Notes under the pieces: model-generated | The model's input: only the letters and a program-made list of their open reading frames with translations | Told to the model about the DNA's origin: nothing | Databases searched by the model: none | In this document: in pieces, positions 38,638 through 45,937 of the stretch | Layout: every line of letters starts with the position of its first letter | Numbering within the stretch: position 1 is the stretch's first letter | From: Oscillospiraceae bacterium | Lineage (GTDB): Bacteria > Bacillota > Clostridia > Oscillospirales > Acutalibacteraceae | Direction of reading: 5' to 3' | Assembly: GCA_015066105.1 (NCBI GenBank) | Contig: SVOY01000007.1 | Span: forward strand, 1-64,000 | DNA: 64,000 nucleotides | Position numbers and translations under genes: made by a program

Positions 38638-40104
38638 ATGAAAAACTTGATGAAAAAATCACTTGTAGTTTTACTTGCTCTTATGATGCTTTCAACCTCG
38701 TTTGTATGCTTTGCGGCGGTTGAGCTTAATCAGGATGCAGTAAACGCACACTACGGTCAGTACAAAAACTATGTGCTTTTAGGCGACAGCGTAGCAAGCG
38801 GCTACCGTGACGAGATTAACGACGATGATGCGGCCTATAATGAGGCTCATATGGACTCAACCTATTGCAGATACACAGGCTCCTATGCCGATGTTCTTGC
38901 AAATGCCATTATCGAAGACGGCAGTATGACCGCTCTTGCAGGTCCCGGCTTCAGAACGATTGAAATGCGCTATATGCTCGAGGATGATTATGCCGCAACC
39001 TGCGACGACGAGTATCTTTTCCATCCCAGCCACCTTTACATCTATGAAGATCAGTACTGCGAGGAGTGCGGTGAATATCTGCTTCCCGGCTCAGAGCATT
39101 TCAGAAAAATATTCAAGCAGTCAATAGCTGAGGCCGACCTTATTACTCTCGGCATCGGCGGTAACGACTGGGGCGCTTATCTCGGTTGGGTAATTACAGA
39201 TATTCTTGAGGCTGAAAATGTAGCTGACAAGTATGTTCAGATGGCCAAGGAGCTCATTGACGGCGGCGAAATGGATATGGCCACCATTGAAAAGCTTGTT
39301 GAGGTTGCACACATTGCCGGTGCCCTTCCCACCCTTGCTCAGCAGCTTCCTCAGATTCTCAACTACGGTCTGGGTAATTTCTATACCAACTGGGATATTA
39401 TGATTGAGGATATCTATGCTCTTAACCCCGACGTAACACTTATGGTTGTCGGCATGAGCGACAACAGCCTTAAGGGCAAGTATTACGGCTATAACGGTGC
39501 TGAGGGCGAGGCTATTGAAACAGAAGAACAGCCCGAAGCAATTCAGAGCATTATCAATACGGTTATTGATTTTATTATGACCGTAGGTAACACACCGATG
39601 ATTGAGGGTGCCGAAAAATTCGGTTATACATATGTTGATACAGACGGTACAACCTACGTTGACAGCCACCCCGATGCAGACGGACACGTTTATATCGCAA
39701 ACAAAATTATTGAGGCTCTTCCCGACAGTGCCGTTTACAACAGGTTTGAGGATGTACAGCCCGGCCACAAGTATTATAACGCCGTTGAGTATGTAATCAA
39801 AAACGGCATAATGGCAGAAACCTCAGCAACAACCTTCAGCCCCGATGAGGCTATTACATCAGGTCAGCTTGCAGCGGCTTTCAATGTAATCAACGGCACT
39901 GACAACGCAACCGACGGCACTGACAAGGTAACGGCGGCAGGCCTTGCCTTCTCCTTCCTCAGTGCAGGTGCAAAGGGCGGCTTTGCGGGCTTCTTCAAGG
40001 GCCTTTCGGTTTACTTCAAGGTTATCGTAGGCAGCGGCTTTGACGTTTTCGGCACAGTAACCAGAGGCGAAGCTGCAAACTACTTAAAGCTTTTCTGTGA
40101 ATAA
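38638..40104 (+). CDS. Secreted SGNH/GDSL hydrolase with SLH-like C-terminus
   Basis: A 488-residue protein with a signal peptide (about residues 1-27). The SGNH blocks are VLLGDSVASGY (catalytic Ser), ALAGPGFRT, ITLGIGGNDWG and DSHPDADGHVYIAN (Asp/His). A C-x-x-C pair (CEECGEYL) sits in an insert and may bind metal. After about residue 385 comes VEYVIKNGIMAETSATTFSP, which looks like a single S-layer-homology-type repeat followed by a less clear one, suggesting cell-wall attachment. Likely an esterase or lipase acting at the surface; substrate unknown. GGAGGTAACAAAA precedes the ATG. Confidence 0.85.
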   Translation: MKNLMKKSLVVLLALMMLSTSFVCFAAVELNQDAVNAHYGQYKNYVLLGDSVASGYRDEINDDDAAYNEAHMDSTYCRYTGSYADVLANAIIEDGSMTALAGPGFRTIEMRYMLEDDYAATCDDEYLFHPSHLYIYEDQYCEECGEYLLPGSEHFRKIFKQSIAEADLITLGIGGNDWGAYLGWVITDILEAENVADKYVQMAKELIDGGEMDMATIEKLVEVAHIAGALPTLAQQLPQILNYGLGNFYTNWDIMIEDIYALNPDVTLMVVGMSDNSLKGKYYGYNGAEGEAIETEEQPEAIQSIINTVIDFIMTVGNTPMIEGAEKFGYTYVDTDGTTYVDSHPDADGHVYIANKIIEALPDSAVYNRFEDVQPGHKYYNAVEYVIKNGIMAETSATTFSPDEAITSGQLAAAFNVINGTDNATDGTDKVTAAGLAFSFLSAGAKGGFAGFFKGLSVYFKVIVGSGFDVFGTVTRGEAANYLKLFCE

Positions 40105-40122
40105 GCACAGCTGAAAAAAATT

Positions 40123-40153
40123 ATCCGGGTATCGTGTGGTACCCGGATTTTTT
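40123..40153. terminator. Terminator between SGNH hydrolase and flavin reductase genes
   Basis: ATCCGGGTA and TACCCGGAT form the stem, followed by TTTTT on plus and preceded by an A-run, so it can serve both convergent genes. Confidence 0.85.
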
Positions 40154-40155
40154 GC

Positions 40156-41082
40156 TTATTTTTTATTCTTTTCCTTTGCTCTCTTGTCGTTGATAATCTG
40201 CATATGCTCGGCGGTGATAAGCTCAACGCCGTTTTCCTTTGCCCAGTCAACACAGCCCTTAAGAACAAGGGGGAGGAAAACGCGGGGAACGGCAAGTACG
40301 GTTTCGAGAGCATCGTCGGTAAACTTCACCTTGTCGTCGGCTCTGTCGGCGGCGTAGCGTACTGATTCAATAGAAGCCTTGCGCATCTGAAGAAGCTCGG
40401 CTCTCATTCTCTTTTTTCTGTGGAACCAGAAATTCTTACTGTCACGGTAGCCGTAGTCAACGGGAAGGGGAGGGAAGTCCTTTGCCTTTACGCCGTTGAT
40501 TATAGCATCACTGTACTTTTTCTTCATAAGGATTTTGTCAACGCGGAGAATAAAGTGTGCGCCGAACTTGCTTGTAATGCCGTTGAAATCGTGATAAGGG
40601 CCCTCGTAGCCGTTAAGCTCGCCTGCCTCGTCCTTATCGGCGCCGTCAAGCTCACGCATCCAGGTGCATTCAATAGCCTCAATGGCATCAGTGAGCACCA
40701 TAGGTCTCTTTTCGCCCGTTTCCTCTTCAAGCATACTTTTTTCAAGTCTGAAGTTGCACTTGGGCATTTTTTCGTGGGGCTTGTCACCGGGCCAGGAGAG
40801 CTTTACGGCCTCCTTGAAGCTTTTCGGGCTGTCGTCAATGAAGTTGAGTGTGCACTTGCCGTTACGAAGAATGTTCTGCGCCGTATTTGAGGAGTTGCGG
40901 CAGCAAAGGAGCATAGCGTAGTAGTCCTTGCCTGCAACATAATAGGGCTGAACGAGTGAATAGGGGCCGAGGTTGGTTGTGCCGTCCTCACAAAGTGTGC
41001 TGATGATAACGGTAGGCATGGGGAAAAAGAGAGAGGTCTGATAAAAATTATCGACTATGCGAAGGTTTTCAAAGCTGCTCAT
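40156..41082 (-). CDS. Flavin reductase-like protein with C-terminal PCP_red-type domain
   Basis: A 308-residue protein. Residues 1-200 look like an FMN-binding split barrel of the flavin-reductase family (MPTVIISTLCEDGTTNLGPYS, YYAMLLCCRNSSNTAQNI). The C-terminal ~50 residues (FTDDALETVLAVPRVFLPLVL, broken here, then AKENGVELITAEHM) match the small PCP_red helical domain of light-independent protochlorophyllide reductase. The fusion is seen directly; what it reduces is unknown. The ATG has AAAGGAGAACACCT upstream. Single-gene unit. Confidence 0.75.
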   Translation of the reverse strand: MSSFENLRIVDNFYQTSLFFPMPTVIISTLCEDGTTNLGPYSLVQPYYVAGKDYYAMLLCCRNSSNTAQNILRNGKCTLNFIDDSPKSFKEAVKLSWPGDKPHEKMPKCNFRLEKSMLEEETGEKRPMVLTDAIEAIECTWMRELDGADKDEAGELNGYEGPYHDFNGITSKFGAHFILRVDKILMKKKYSDAIINGVKAKDFPPLPVDYGYRDSKNFWFHRKKRMRAELLQMRKASIESVRYAADRADDKVKFTDDALETVLAVPRVFLPLVLKGCVDWAKENGVELITAEHMQIINDKRAKEKNKK

Positions 41083-41190
41083 AGGTGTTCTCCTTTTGTG
41101 TTTGAAATTCTGTAATATTTTTTAATAATTATATCACCGCAAAAGGAAATAATCAAGGCGTTTTGTTACAAAGAGTGTATCTGTGTAATA

Positions 41191-41706
41191 TTACAGGCTT
41201 ATTTCTGCCTCGTATTTATCCTCTATAAGCAGAAAGCTGACCCCGTGCTTTTTTGCAAGCCTCAGCATTTTTCTGTTTTCACTGAGGGCAACTTCTGCGG
41301 TATAGGTGCTGTCGTCAAGGCGTTTTTCAATTACATCCGAAAAGGCCTTTATATCGTCAAAGTGATTTTTAATATACGCCTCAGAAAAGATAAGACAGTA
41401 GTATTTTATATTTTCAAGGTATTCTTTTTCAAAATCCGTTGCCCAGCTGAAGGGAATGTAGCAGCCCTCAACAATAAGGTTCTGGTTGTTCTCAACGGCG
41501 GTTTTAATCATCTCACGCACAATCGGCCAGAGATACGCCGTTAATTCACCGTCATCACTTAAGGGTGTGAGGCTTGTGTTGCCGCTTCTTATAAGGCCCA
41601 TTTTCAGGTGGTCTATTGAGAGGCAGGGGTATTTATATTTTTCAAGAAGCCTTTGCGCAAGGGCGGTTTTGCCCGTGTGCGAAGCACCTGCGATAAGAAT
41701 AATCAT
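41191..41706 (-). CDS. P-loop small-molecule kinase-like protein
   Basis: A 171-residue protein with Walker A GASHTGKT at residues 7-14, a helix, then DHLKMGLIRSG and NLIVEGCYIPFSW. This is the layout of adenylate-kinase-like or 2-phosphoglycerate-kinase-like P-loop NTPases that phosphorylate small molecules. ATG at 41706 after GAAAGGAAAATACA. Substrate not predictable. It borders the repeat-rich region to its right. Confidence 0.7.
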   Translation of the reverse strand: MIILIAGASHTGKTALAQRLLEKYKYPCLSIDHLKMGLIRSGNTSLTPLSDDGELTAYLWPIVREMIKTAVENNQNLIVEGCYIPFSWATDFEKEYLENIKYYCLIFSEAYIKNHFDDIKAFSDVIEKRLDDSTYTAEVALSENRKMLRLAKKHGVSFLLIEDKYEAEISL

Positions 41707-41803
41707 TGTATTTTCCTTTCATCTGTGTGTTGCGAGGGTGTTCGGCTTTAACAGCTATGCTTCATATAATCACCTATGAGGGCATTATATCAACTTAACC
41801 GAT

Positions 41804-41836
41804 AAAAATCAAGGCGAAGGCTTGGATAAAAAATTA
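41804..41836. repeat. Minimal one-hairpin copy of the 42302-42490 repeat module
   Basis: The core CAAGGCGAAGGCTTGG (41810-41825), flanked by AAAAAT on the left and ATAAAAAATT on the right, equals the left end and right end of the long hairpin array joined together. See the array entry. Confidence 0.6.
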
Positions 41837-41866
41837 AGGGCTTCTATTGAAGACCTTAATTTTTTG
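41831..41866. terminator. Terminator at the end of the 100-residue hypothetical gene
   Basis: AAATTAAGG pairs with CCTTAATTT (41831-41839, 41854-41862) and T follows on plus, A-run on the other side. Confidence 0.7.
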
Positions 41867-41913
41867 TGTTACAACTTAAAATGGCAACAAACTGAAAAAA
41901 TGAAATTTGTATA

Positions 41914-42216
41914 TTAAAAATTGAAATATGGATGATTTTTATATTCAGGCGGAAGATTTTTTCCAAGCTCTGTCCAACCAAGATTTTTTATAAGAATAGA
42001 TTTCTGTTCAGGAAAAGCGACTTCATTCAAATAGTCAATAAAATCTGTTTCGTTAAAACAGCAAATACCATTAATTTTGAATTTTTTATCATTAGGACTT
42101 CTTTTCATCCATTTATCAGCAAAAAAAATACAATATTTCTTCAAATTATCGGCAACCTCATCCGGCACTAAATATACCATACTGTCACCATCCGCACTAA
42201 TAATTACCTCTTTCAC
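41914..42216 (-). CDS. 100-residue AT-rich hypothetical protein
   Basis: A small acidic/aromatic soluble protein ending YKNHPYFNF, with KKYCIFFADKWMKRS and INGICCFNETDFIDYL. I favour GTG at 42216, 9 nt after GGAG; an in-frame ATG at 42243 is possible. Codon use is clearly more A/T-rich than its neighbours, and the gene is bracketed by a minimal (41804-41836) and an expanded (42302-42490) copy of the same hairpin repeat, which suggests acquisition as a cassette. It resembles small immunity-type or DUF proteins in size only; no family recognised. Confidence 0.6.
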   Translation of the reverse strand: MKEVIISADGDSMVYLVPDEVADNLKKYCIFFADKWMKRSPNDKKFKINGICCFNETDFIDYLNEVAFPEQKSILIKNLGWTELGKNLPPEYKNHPYFNF

Positions 42217-42301
42217 TATAAACATCTCCAACAACATATTCATTATTTATAATAATTGTATCACGTTCATTATATAATTGCAACTTTAAAGTTATGCCAC
42301 A

Positions 42302-42490
42302 AAATCAAGGCGAAGCCTTGTATATCATCAATTCCGCAAGGAATTGTATATCATCAACACGAAGTGTTGCATATCATCAAGCCGACAATAATACACACCT
42401 ACGGTGTGATGATATACGCCGCACAAGTGCGGCGATGATATACAGCCTTGTCGGGCTGATGATATACCAAGCCTGTCGGCTTGGATAAAA
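42302..42490. repeat. Nested array of seven short hairpins joined by GTATATCATC / GATGATATAC links
   Basis: Seven palindromes follow one another: CAAGGC-GCCTTG (42306), AATTCC-GGAATT (42330), AACAC-GTGTT (42356), CACACC-GGTGTG (42394), GCCGCAC-GTGCGGC (42418), AGCC-GGCT (42444) and CCAAGCC-GGCTTGG (42467). Links in the left half read TATATCATC; links in the right half read GATGATATA, the reverse complement. So every hairpin is different but the links are conserved and the whole is a large inverted repeat with its centre near 42385. It is not a CRISPR array: units are unequal and each unit is itself a palindrome. Confidence 0.8.
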
Positions 42491-42492
42491 AA

Positions 42493-42521
42493 ATCCGAAA
42501 GCATTTGCTTTCGGATCTTTT
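42493..42521. terminator. Terminator-like hairpin after the array
   Basis: ATCCGAAAGC pairs with GCTTTCGGAT around ATTT (42493-42516), with A-run before and CTTTT after. Confidence 0.75.
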
Positions 42522-42658
42522 GGCGGAGAGCAAGGGATTTTGTCCCGCGCTGTCGCGCTATCGCCTCGCTTCGCTCGTTGCCCCGTCGGCACAAATGCTC
42601 CCCCGGAGCATTTGCTTCCGCATACTACGTATGCTCCCTCCTTGTTCGAATCCCTTGC
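42518..42658. repeat. tRNA-Ser 3'-end-derived foldback element
   Basis: The 22 bases at 42518-42539 are identical to 42714-42735, the 3' end of the tRNA-Ser gene plus its trailing bases. At 42644-42658 a 15-base piece of the same tRNA T-arm/acceptor (GTTCGAATCCCTTGC) appears in the opposite orientation. The two ends can pair (GCAAGGGATT with AATCCCTTGC), enclosing further hairpins such as AAATGCTCC-GGAGCATTT and GCATAC-GTATGC. The sequence between is GC-rich and unlike the surrounding spacer. It may be a structured RNA or a small mobile repeat; no protein is encoded. Confidence 0.7.
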
Positions 42659-42677
42659 TTTTTGATTTCAACTAAAA

Positions 42678-42716
42678 AACTAAAGGCAGCACCTTGCGGC
42701 ACTACCTTTAGTTTTT
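42678..42716 (-). terminator. Terminator of the tRNA cluster
   Basis: AACTAAAGG and CCTTTAGTT form a long stem with an inner GCACC/GTGC part; on the minus strand TTTTTAG follows. It starts three bases after the tRNA-Ser CCA end. Confidence 0.85.
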
Positions 42717-42809
42717 TGGCGGAGAGCAAGGGATTCGAACCCTCGAAGCCGTTTTAGCGACTTACACGATTTCCAATCGTGCTCCTTCGACCAGCTCGGA
42801 CAACTCTCC
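42717..42809 (-). tRNA. tRNA-Ser(GGA)
   Basis: Class II tRNA with long variable arm, 93 nt including encoded CCA. Acceptor GGAGAGT/GCTCTCC, anticodon loop with GGA between CACGATT and AATCGTG, T-arm GGGTTCGAATCCC. Last gene of the five-tRNA unit. Part of its 3' end is duplicated at 42518-42539. Confidence 0.95.
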
Positions 42810-42934
42810 ATAAAATTATTTTGCTTTTTTGTGTGCTTTATTATACAACAGGGCAGGGGAAAAATCAATACCTTTTCCTCAATTTTCCTGCGGCACTTCA
42901 AAGAAAAACCACCGCGTTTGCGATGGTCTTAAAC

Positions 42935-43010
42935 TGGAGCGGATGACGAGGCTCGAACTCGCTACCTCCACCTTGGCAAGGTGGCGCTCTACCAGATGAG
43001 CTACATCCGC
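42935..43010 (-). tRNA. tRNA-Gly(GCC)
   Basis: 76 nt with encoded CCA; acceptor GCGGATG/CATCCGC, anticodon GCC in a CACCTT-AAGGTG stem region, T-arm GAGTTCGAGCCTC. Confidence 0.96.
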
Positions 43011-43016
43011 ATTTTT

Positions 43017-43092
<76 letters not shown>

Positions 43093-43115
43093 GTGTGAGG
43101 ATTTTCATCCTCTCA

Positions 43116-43192
43116 TGGCGACCCGGAACGGGCTCGAACCGTCGACCTCTAGCGTGACAGGCTAGCGTTCTAACCAACTGAACTACCGGGCC
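43116..43192 (-). tRNA. tRNA-Asp(GTC)
   Basis: 77 nt with encoded CCA; acceptor GGCCCGG/CCGGGTC, anticodon stem CTAGC/GCTAG with loop CTGTCAC giving GTC. Confidence 0.96.
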
Positions 43193-43195
43193 ATG

Positions 43196-43271
43196 TGGTG
43201 GGAACAACAGGGCTCGAACCTGTGACCCTCTGCTTGTAAGGCAGATGCTCTCCCAGCTGAGCTATGCTCCC
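43196..43271 (-). tRNA. tRNA-Val(TAC)
   Basis: 76 nt with encoded CCA; acceptor GGGAGCA/TGTTCCC, anticodon TAC in TCTGCCT-AAGCAGA. First gene after the cluster promoter. Confidence 0.96.
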
Positions 43272-43305
43272 ACATTCTTGCCGTCACTATCGCGACGACT
43301 TGTAT

Positions 43306-43334
43306 ACTATACACTATGGATTTGATTTTGTCAA
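43306..43334 (-). promoter_or_regulatory. Promoter of the Val-Asp-Phe-Gly-Ser tRNA cluster
   Basis: On the minus strand TTGACA (43329-43334), 17 bases, TATAGT (43306-43311). Confidence 0.85.
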
Positions 43335-43368
43335 CACTTTTTTGAAAGTTTTTTTGATTTTTTTCAAA
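43335..43368 (-). promoter_or_regulatory. UP-element-like A-tracts upstream of the tRNA promoter
   Basis: On the minus strand AAAAAAACTTTCAAAAAAG and a flanking A-tract precede the -35 box, nearly identical to the stretch upstream of the 5S promoter. It fills the whole gap between hslO and the promoter, and may also help end hslO transcription. Confidence 0.6.
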
Positions 43369-44250
43369 TTATTTGTTTGTTGCTTTTTTTATAAGCTTTT
43401 CAATATCCTTGCCCGTAAAGGTATACTTCACATCGCAGAACTGGCAGGAGACCTCAGTCTTTTCCTCCTTGCTCATTTCGGTAAGCTCCTCAACGCCCGT
43501 GCTGATAAGTGCGGCTTCAACTCTTTGCCTTGAGCAGTAGCATTTGTATGCGGGCTCGGCACTGTCAAGAATGTCAAGGTCAAAAAGCCTGAGCGCGTGG
43601 CGGCAGATTTCCTCGGGAGTCATACCGCTGTCTATGAGAGAAGAAATGGGCTTAAGGTCCTTTATGCACTCCTCAACCTTGTCAATCGTATCGTCAAGGG
43701 CGGTGGGGAGAAGCTGAATGATGAGTCCGCCTGCGGCTCTTACCGTAAGGTCTGGATTTACAAGCACGCCAAGAGCACATACCGTGGGTGTCTGCTCGCT
43801 TGTTGAATAGTAGGCCGTGATATCCTCGGCAATTTCGCCGCTGATAATGGGCACCTGACCTACATAGGGCTCCTTCATTCCAAGGTCCTTGATAACGGTG
43901 AGAAAGCCGTTTTTGCCTATTGCACCCGAAACATCAAGCTTGCCCTTGGCGTTGAGAGGAATTTCAACAACGCTCTGCTGAACATAGCCCCTTACGTTGC
44001 CGTCACTGTCAGAAACCGCCATAACGGTGCCTGCAGGGCCGTCGCCTCTCATACGCACGGTGACACTGTCATCCTTACCCTTGAGTGAGCTGCCCATAAG
44101 TGAGGCGGCCGTGAGGAGCCTGCCGAGTGCGGCGGTGCAGACGGCAGAGGTTTTGTGAATTTCCTCGGCGCGTCTTACAATATCGGTTGAATCAACGGCC
44201 ATTGCAATAATTGTGCCGTCCTGTGAAATGCATCTTACTAATCTGCCCAT
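43369..44250 (-). CDS. hslO: Redox-regulated chaperone Hsp33
   Basis: A 293-residue chaperone activated by oxidation. N-terminal part has RGDGPAGTVMAVSDSDGNVRG and GYVQQSVVE; the C-terminal zinc switch has both Cys pairs, CYC (in YKCYCSRQ) and CQFC. The four cysteines that bind zinc in the reduced state are therefore present. Family role: it holds unfolding proteins during oxidative and heat stress. ATG with GAGGTAAATTT upstream. The stop lies against the tRNA-cluster promoter. Confidence 0.96.
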   Translation of the reverse strand: MGRLVRCISQDGTIIAMAVDSTDIVRRAEEIHKTSAVCTAALGRLLTAASLMGSSLKGKDDSVTVRMRGDGPAGTVMAVSDSDGNVRGYVQQSVVEIPLNAKGKLDVSGAIGKNGFLTVIKDLGMKEPYVGQVPIISGEIAEDITAYYSTSEQTPTVCALGVLVNPDLTVRAAGGLIIQLLPTALDDTIDKVEECIKDLKPISSLIDSGMTPEEICRHALRLFDLDILDSAEPAYKCYCSRQRVEAALISTGVEELTEMSKEEKTEVSCQFCDVKYTFTGKDIEKLIKKATNK

Positions 44251-44274
44251 AAATTTACCTCGTTATATTATAGT

Positions 44275-44430
44275 GTAGGGCCAAGGGCCAAGGGCCGAGG
44301 GCCGGGTGATGCCTTGCGGCACAAAAACTGCTGACTGCTTGTTGCTCTTACTGCGAAGCTCCGCTTCGCCCTCACTACTTACTACTTACTACTGCCTACT
44401 GACTACTGACTACTGAACTACTGCCTACTC
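44275..44430. repeat. Mosaic intergenic repeats
   Basis: GGCCAAGGGCCAAGGGCC-type words (44278-44304) are followed by a CGAAGCTCCGCTTCG palindrome (about 44354-44368) and eight or so TACTACTGCCTAC/GACTACTGAC words up to the methyltransferase stop. The same words occur at 12640, 15358-15475 and 52177. Confidence 0.6.
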
Positions 44431-45186
44431 TCACTGCGTCCCGTGCTTTTTGAGCACAAAAACTGCCCGCTGTGAGTCCTCTCTCAGGGGCTCCTTTGTC
44501 AATTCGTCGTAAATGCCGATTACCTCAAACTTAAATTCCTGAGCAAAGTCCTTTAAAAGCTCCGGCTCGTAGGCTCTTTCGGAAAACTCCTCACCGTAGC
44601 GGATGTAGCTGTCGCTTTCCTCATCATATTCAAAAATGTCAAGGCTTACCGTCGTCAGCAGATTTTCGTCAGTGCTGTTCTGCCACACGCAGTATACCTC
44701 GTCCATATCGTAAACAAAGGTGTTGTCAGCGAGAATTTTGCGGTGCTTGTATGGGGTGTTGACGTCAAAAATAAAAATGCCGCCGTCCTCCATAAAAAGG
44801 CTCACCCTGCGAAAAATCTCTCTCACCTTTTCCTTTTCGGTAACGTGGTTGATGCTGTCAAGGGTGCACACTGCCGCGTTGATTGTGCCGAAAAGGTCAA
44901 GCTCCTCCATTTTCTGGCAAAGGAAAATTGCATCGGGGGCCGTTTCGTATTTTTTCTCCTGCGCCTTGGTGAGCATATCCTCCGAGGCATCGGTGCCGAC
45001 CACGTCAAAGCCGCGCTGACTTAAAAGCACACTCAGACTGCCCGTGCCGCAGGCAAGGTCAAGTAAAATCCCCTTGCCGATTCCGTTTTCGGCAAGGAGA
45101 TTGCAGATATAGTCGCATCTCTTTTCATAGTCAACGTTTTCGGTCAGCATATCATAATAGTATGAAAAATCGCCGTAACCTGCCAT
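44431..45186 (-). CDS. Class I SAM-dependent methyltransferase
   Basis: A 251-residue protein with SAM motif I LLDLACGTGSLSVLL, motif II GTDASEDML, and the later CTLDSINHVTE and IFIFDVNTPYKH segments. This is the small-molecule/ubiE-like class; substrate unknown. It begins 9 nt after the TrpR-like gene and so is in an operon with it. Downstream is the repeat stretch at 44275-44430. Confidence 0.85.
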   Translation of the reverse strand: MAGYGDFSYYYDMLTENVDYEKRCDYICNLLAENGIGKGILLDLACGTGSLSVLLSQRGFDVVGTDASEDMLTKAQEKKYETAPDAIFLCQKMEELDLFGTINAAVCTLDSINHVTEKEKVREIFRRVSLFMEDGGIFIFDVNTPYKHRKILADNTFVYDMDEVYCVWQNSTDENLLTTVSLDIFEYDEESDSYIRYGEEFSERAYEPELLKDFAQEFKFEVIGIYDELTKEPLREDSQRAVFVLKKHGTQ

Positions 45187-45195
45187 GCTGAAGCC

Positions 45196-45492
45196 TCATT
45201 TACTTTCCTTAGCAAAGATTTTTGCGTAACCGCCCGCACCGAAGGCGAGAGAACGGTTAACGCGGCTGATGGTAGCGGTACTTGCACCGGTCTGTGCAAC
45301 AATGTCGCTGTAAACCTTTTTTTCGCTGAGCATTTTTGCAACAACAACACGCTGTGAAATTGAAGCAAGCTCCGTTTTTGTGCACATATCGTCAAAAAGA
45401 GCCTCGCATTCCTCAAGGGTTTCTATTTTCATAACGGTTTCATAGAAATACCTGAGGTTTGCGTTTATTTTTTCCATTTTGTTGTCATCCAT
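45196..45492 (-). CDS. TrpR-like YerC/YecD family DNA-binding protein
   Basis: A 98-residue helical protein with FYETVMKIETLEECEALFDD and the helix-turn-helix YSDIVAQTGASTATISRVNR. This matches the YerC/YecD group of TrpR-superfamily proteins, whose effector is not established. ATG at 45492 after AAGGAGAAACAGGCA. Precedes the methyltransferase gene in a two-gene unit, which may be its target or partner. Confidence 0.88.
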   Translation of the reverse strand: MDDNKMEKINANLRYFYETVMKIETLEECEALFDDMCTKTELASISQRVVVAKMLSEKKVYSDIVAQTGASTATISRVNRSLAFGAGGYAKIFAKESK

Positions 45493-45598
45493 TGCCTGTT
45501 TCTCCTTTGGTTTGAGTTTTCTCCTTTCACATTTTAACACACTAAATCAAAAAAGTAAAGGGTTTTTTCGAGTTTTTAAAATAAAGGAATACAAATGA

Positions 45599-45639
45599 AT
45601 AACCCTGCATCAGATTCATAATAAATGATGCAGGGTTAT
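45599..45639. repeat. Orphan 14-bp perfect hairpin
   Basis: AACCCTGCATCA (45601-45612) pairs with TGATGCAGGGTT (45626-45637), extended by two base pairs on the outside. There is no T-run on either side, so it is not a standard terminator. It lies in the 445-nt gap between the TrpR-like gene and the binding protein, which otherwise holds only AT-rich sequence and the promoter at 45876. Confidence 0.6.
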
Positions 45640-45875
45640 AAGCCTTTCTCCCGGCATAATATAACTCCTTTCAAAAATCTATTATATTTTAATTCTAAAT
45701 TACCAGTTAATTTTTGTCAATTAAAAAAACATTGCGCACTGTCAACTATTGGTTGCATAACGGATAATTGTCGGACTTTGCATTTCTGCGCACGGTATTA
45801 TAATGGGTTTATGCATAAAAACACTGATAAATTTTATAAATATTCAGAAAATGCCCTTTCTTTTACAAAAAAGTG

Positions 45876-45904
45876 TTGACAAGAGGGGGTTTCGGTGATA
45901 AAAT
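45876..45904 (+). promoter_or_regulatory. Promoter of the amino-acid ABC operon
   Basis: TTGACA (45876-45881), 17 bases, TAAAAT (45899-45904). Confidence 0.8.
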
Positions 45905-45937
45905 ATCCGCACATTAAAATTTTTGGAGGATATCAAA

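Noticed and set aside
42306..42484. CRISPR array
   Set aside because: Repeats are 9-10 bases, switch orientation half-way, and the pieces between are palindromes rather than unique spacers; no cas genes are present.
42518..42735. attL/attR of an integrated element at tRNA-Ser
   Set aside because: Only about 196 bases separate the copies, there is no integrase, and an inverted third piece of the tRNA is present; a structured repeat fits better, though a scar cannot be fully excluded.
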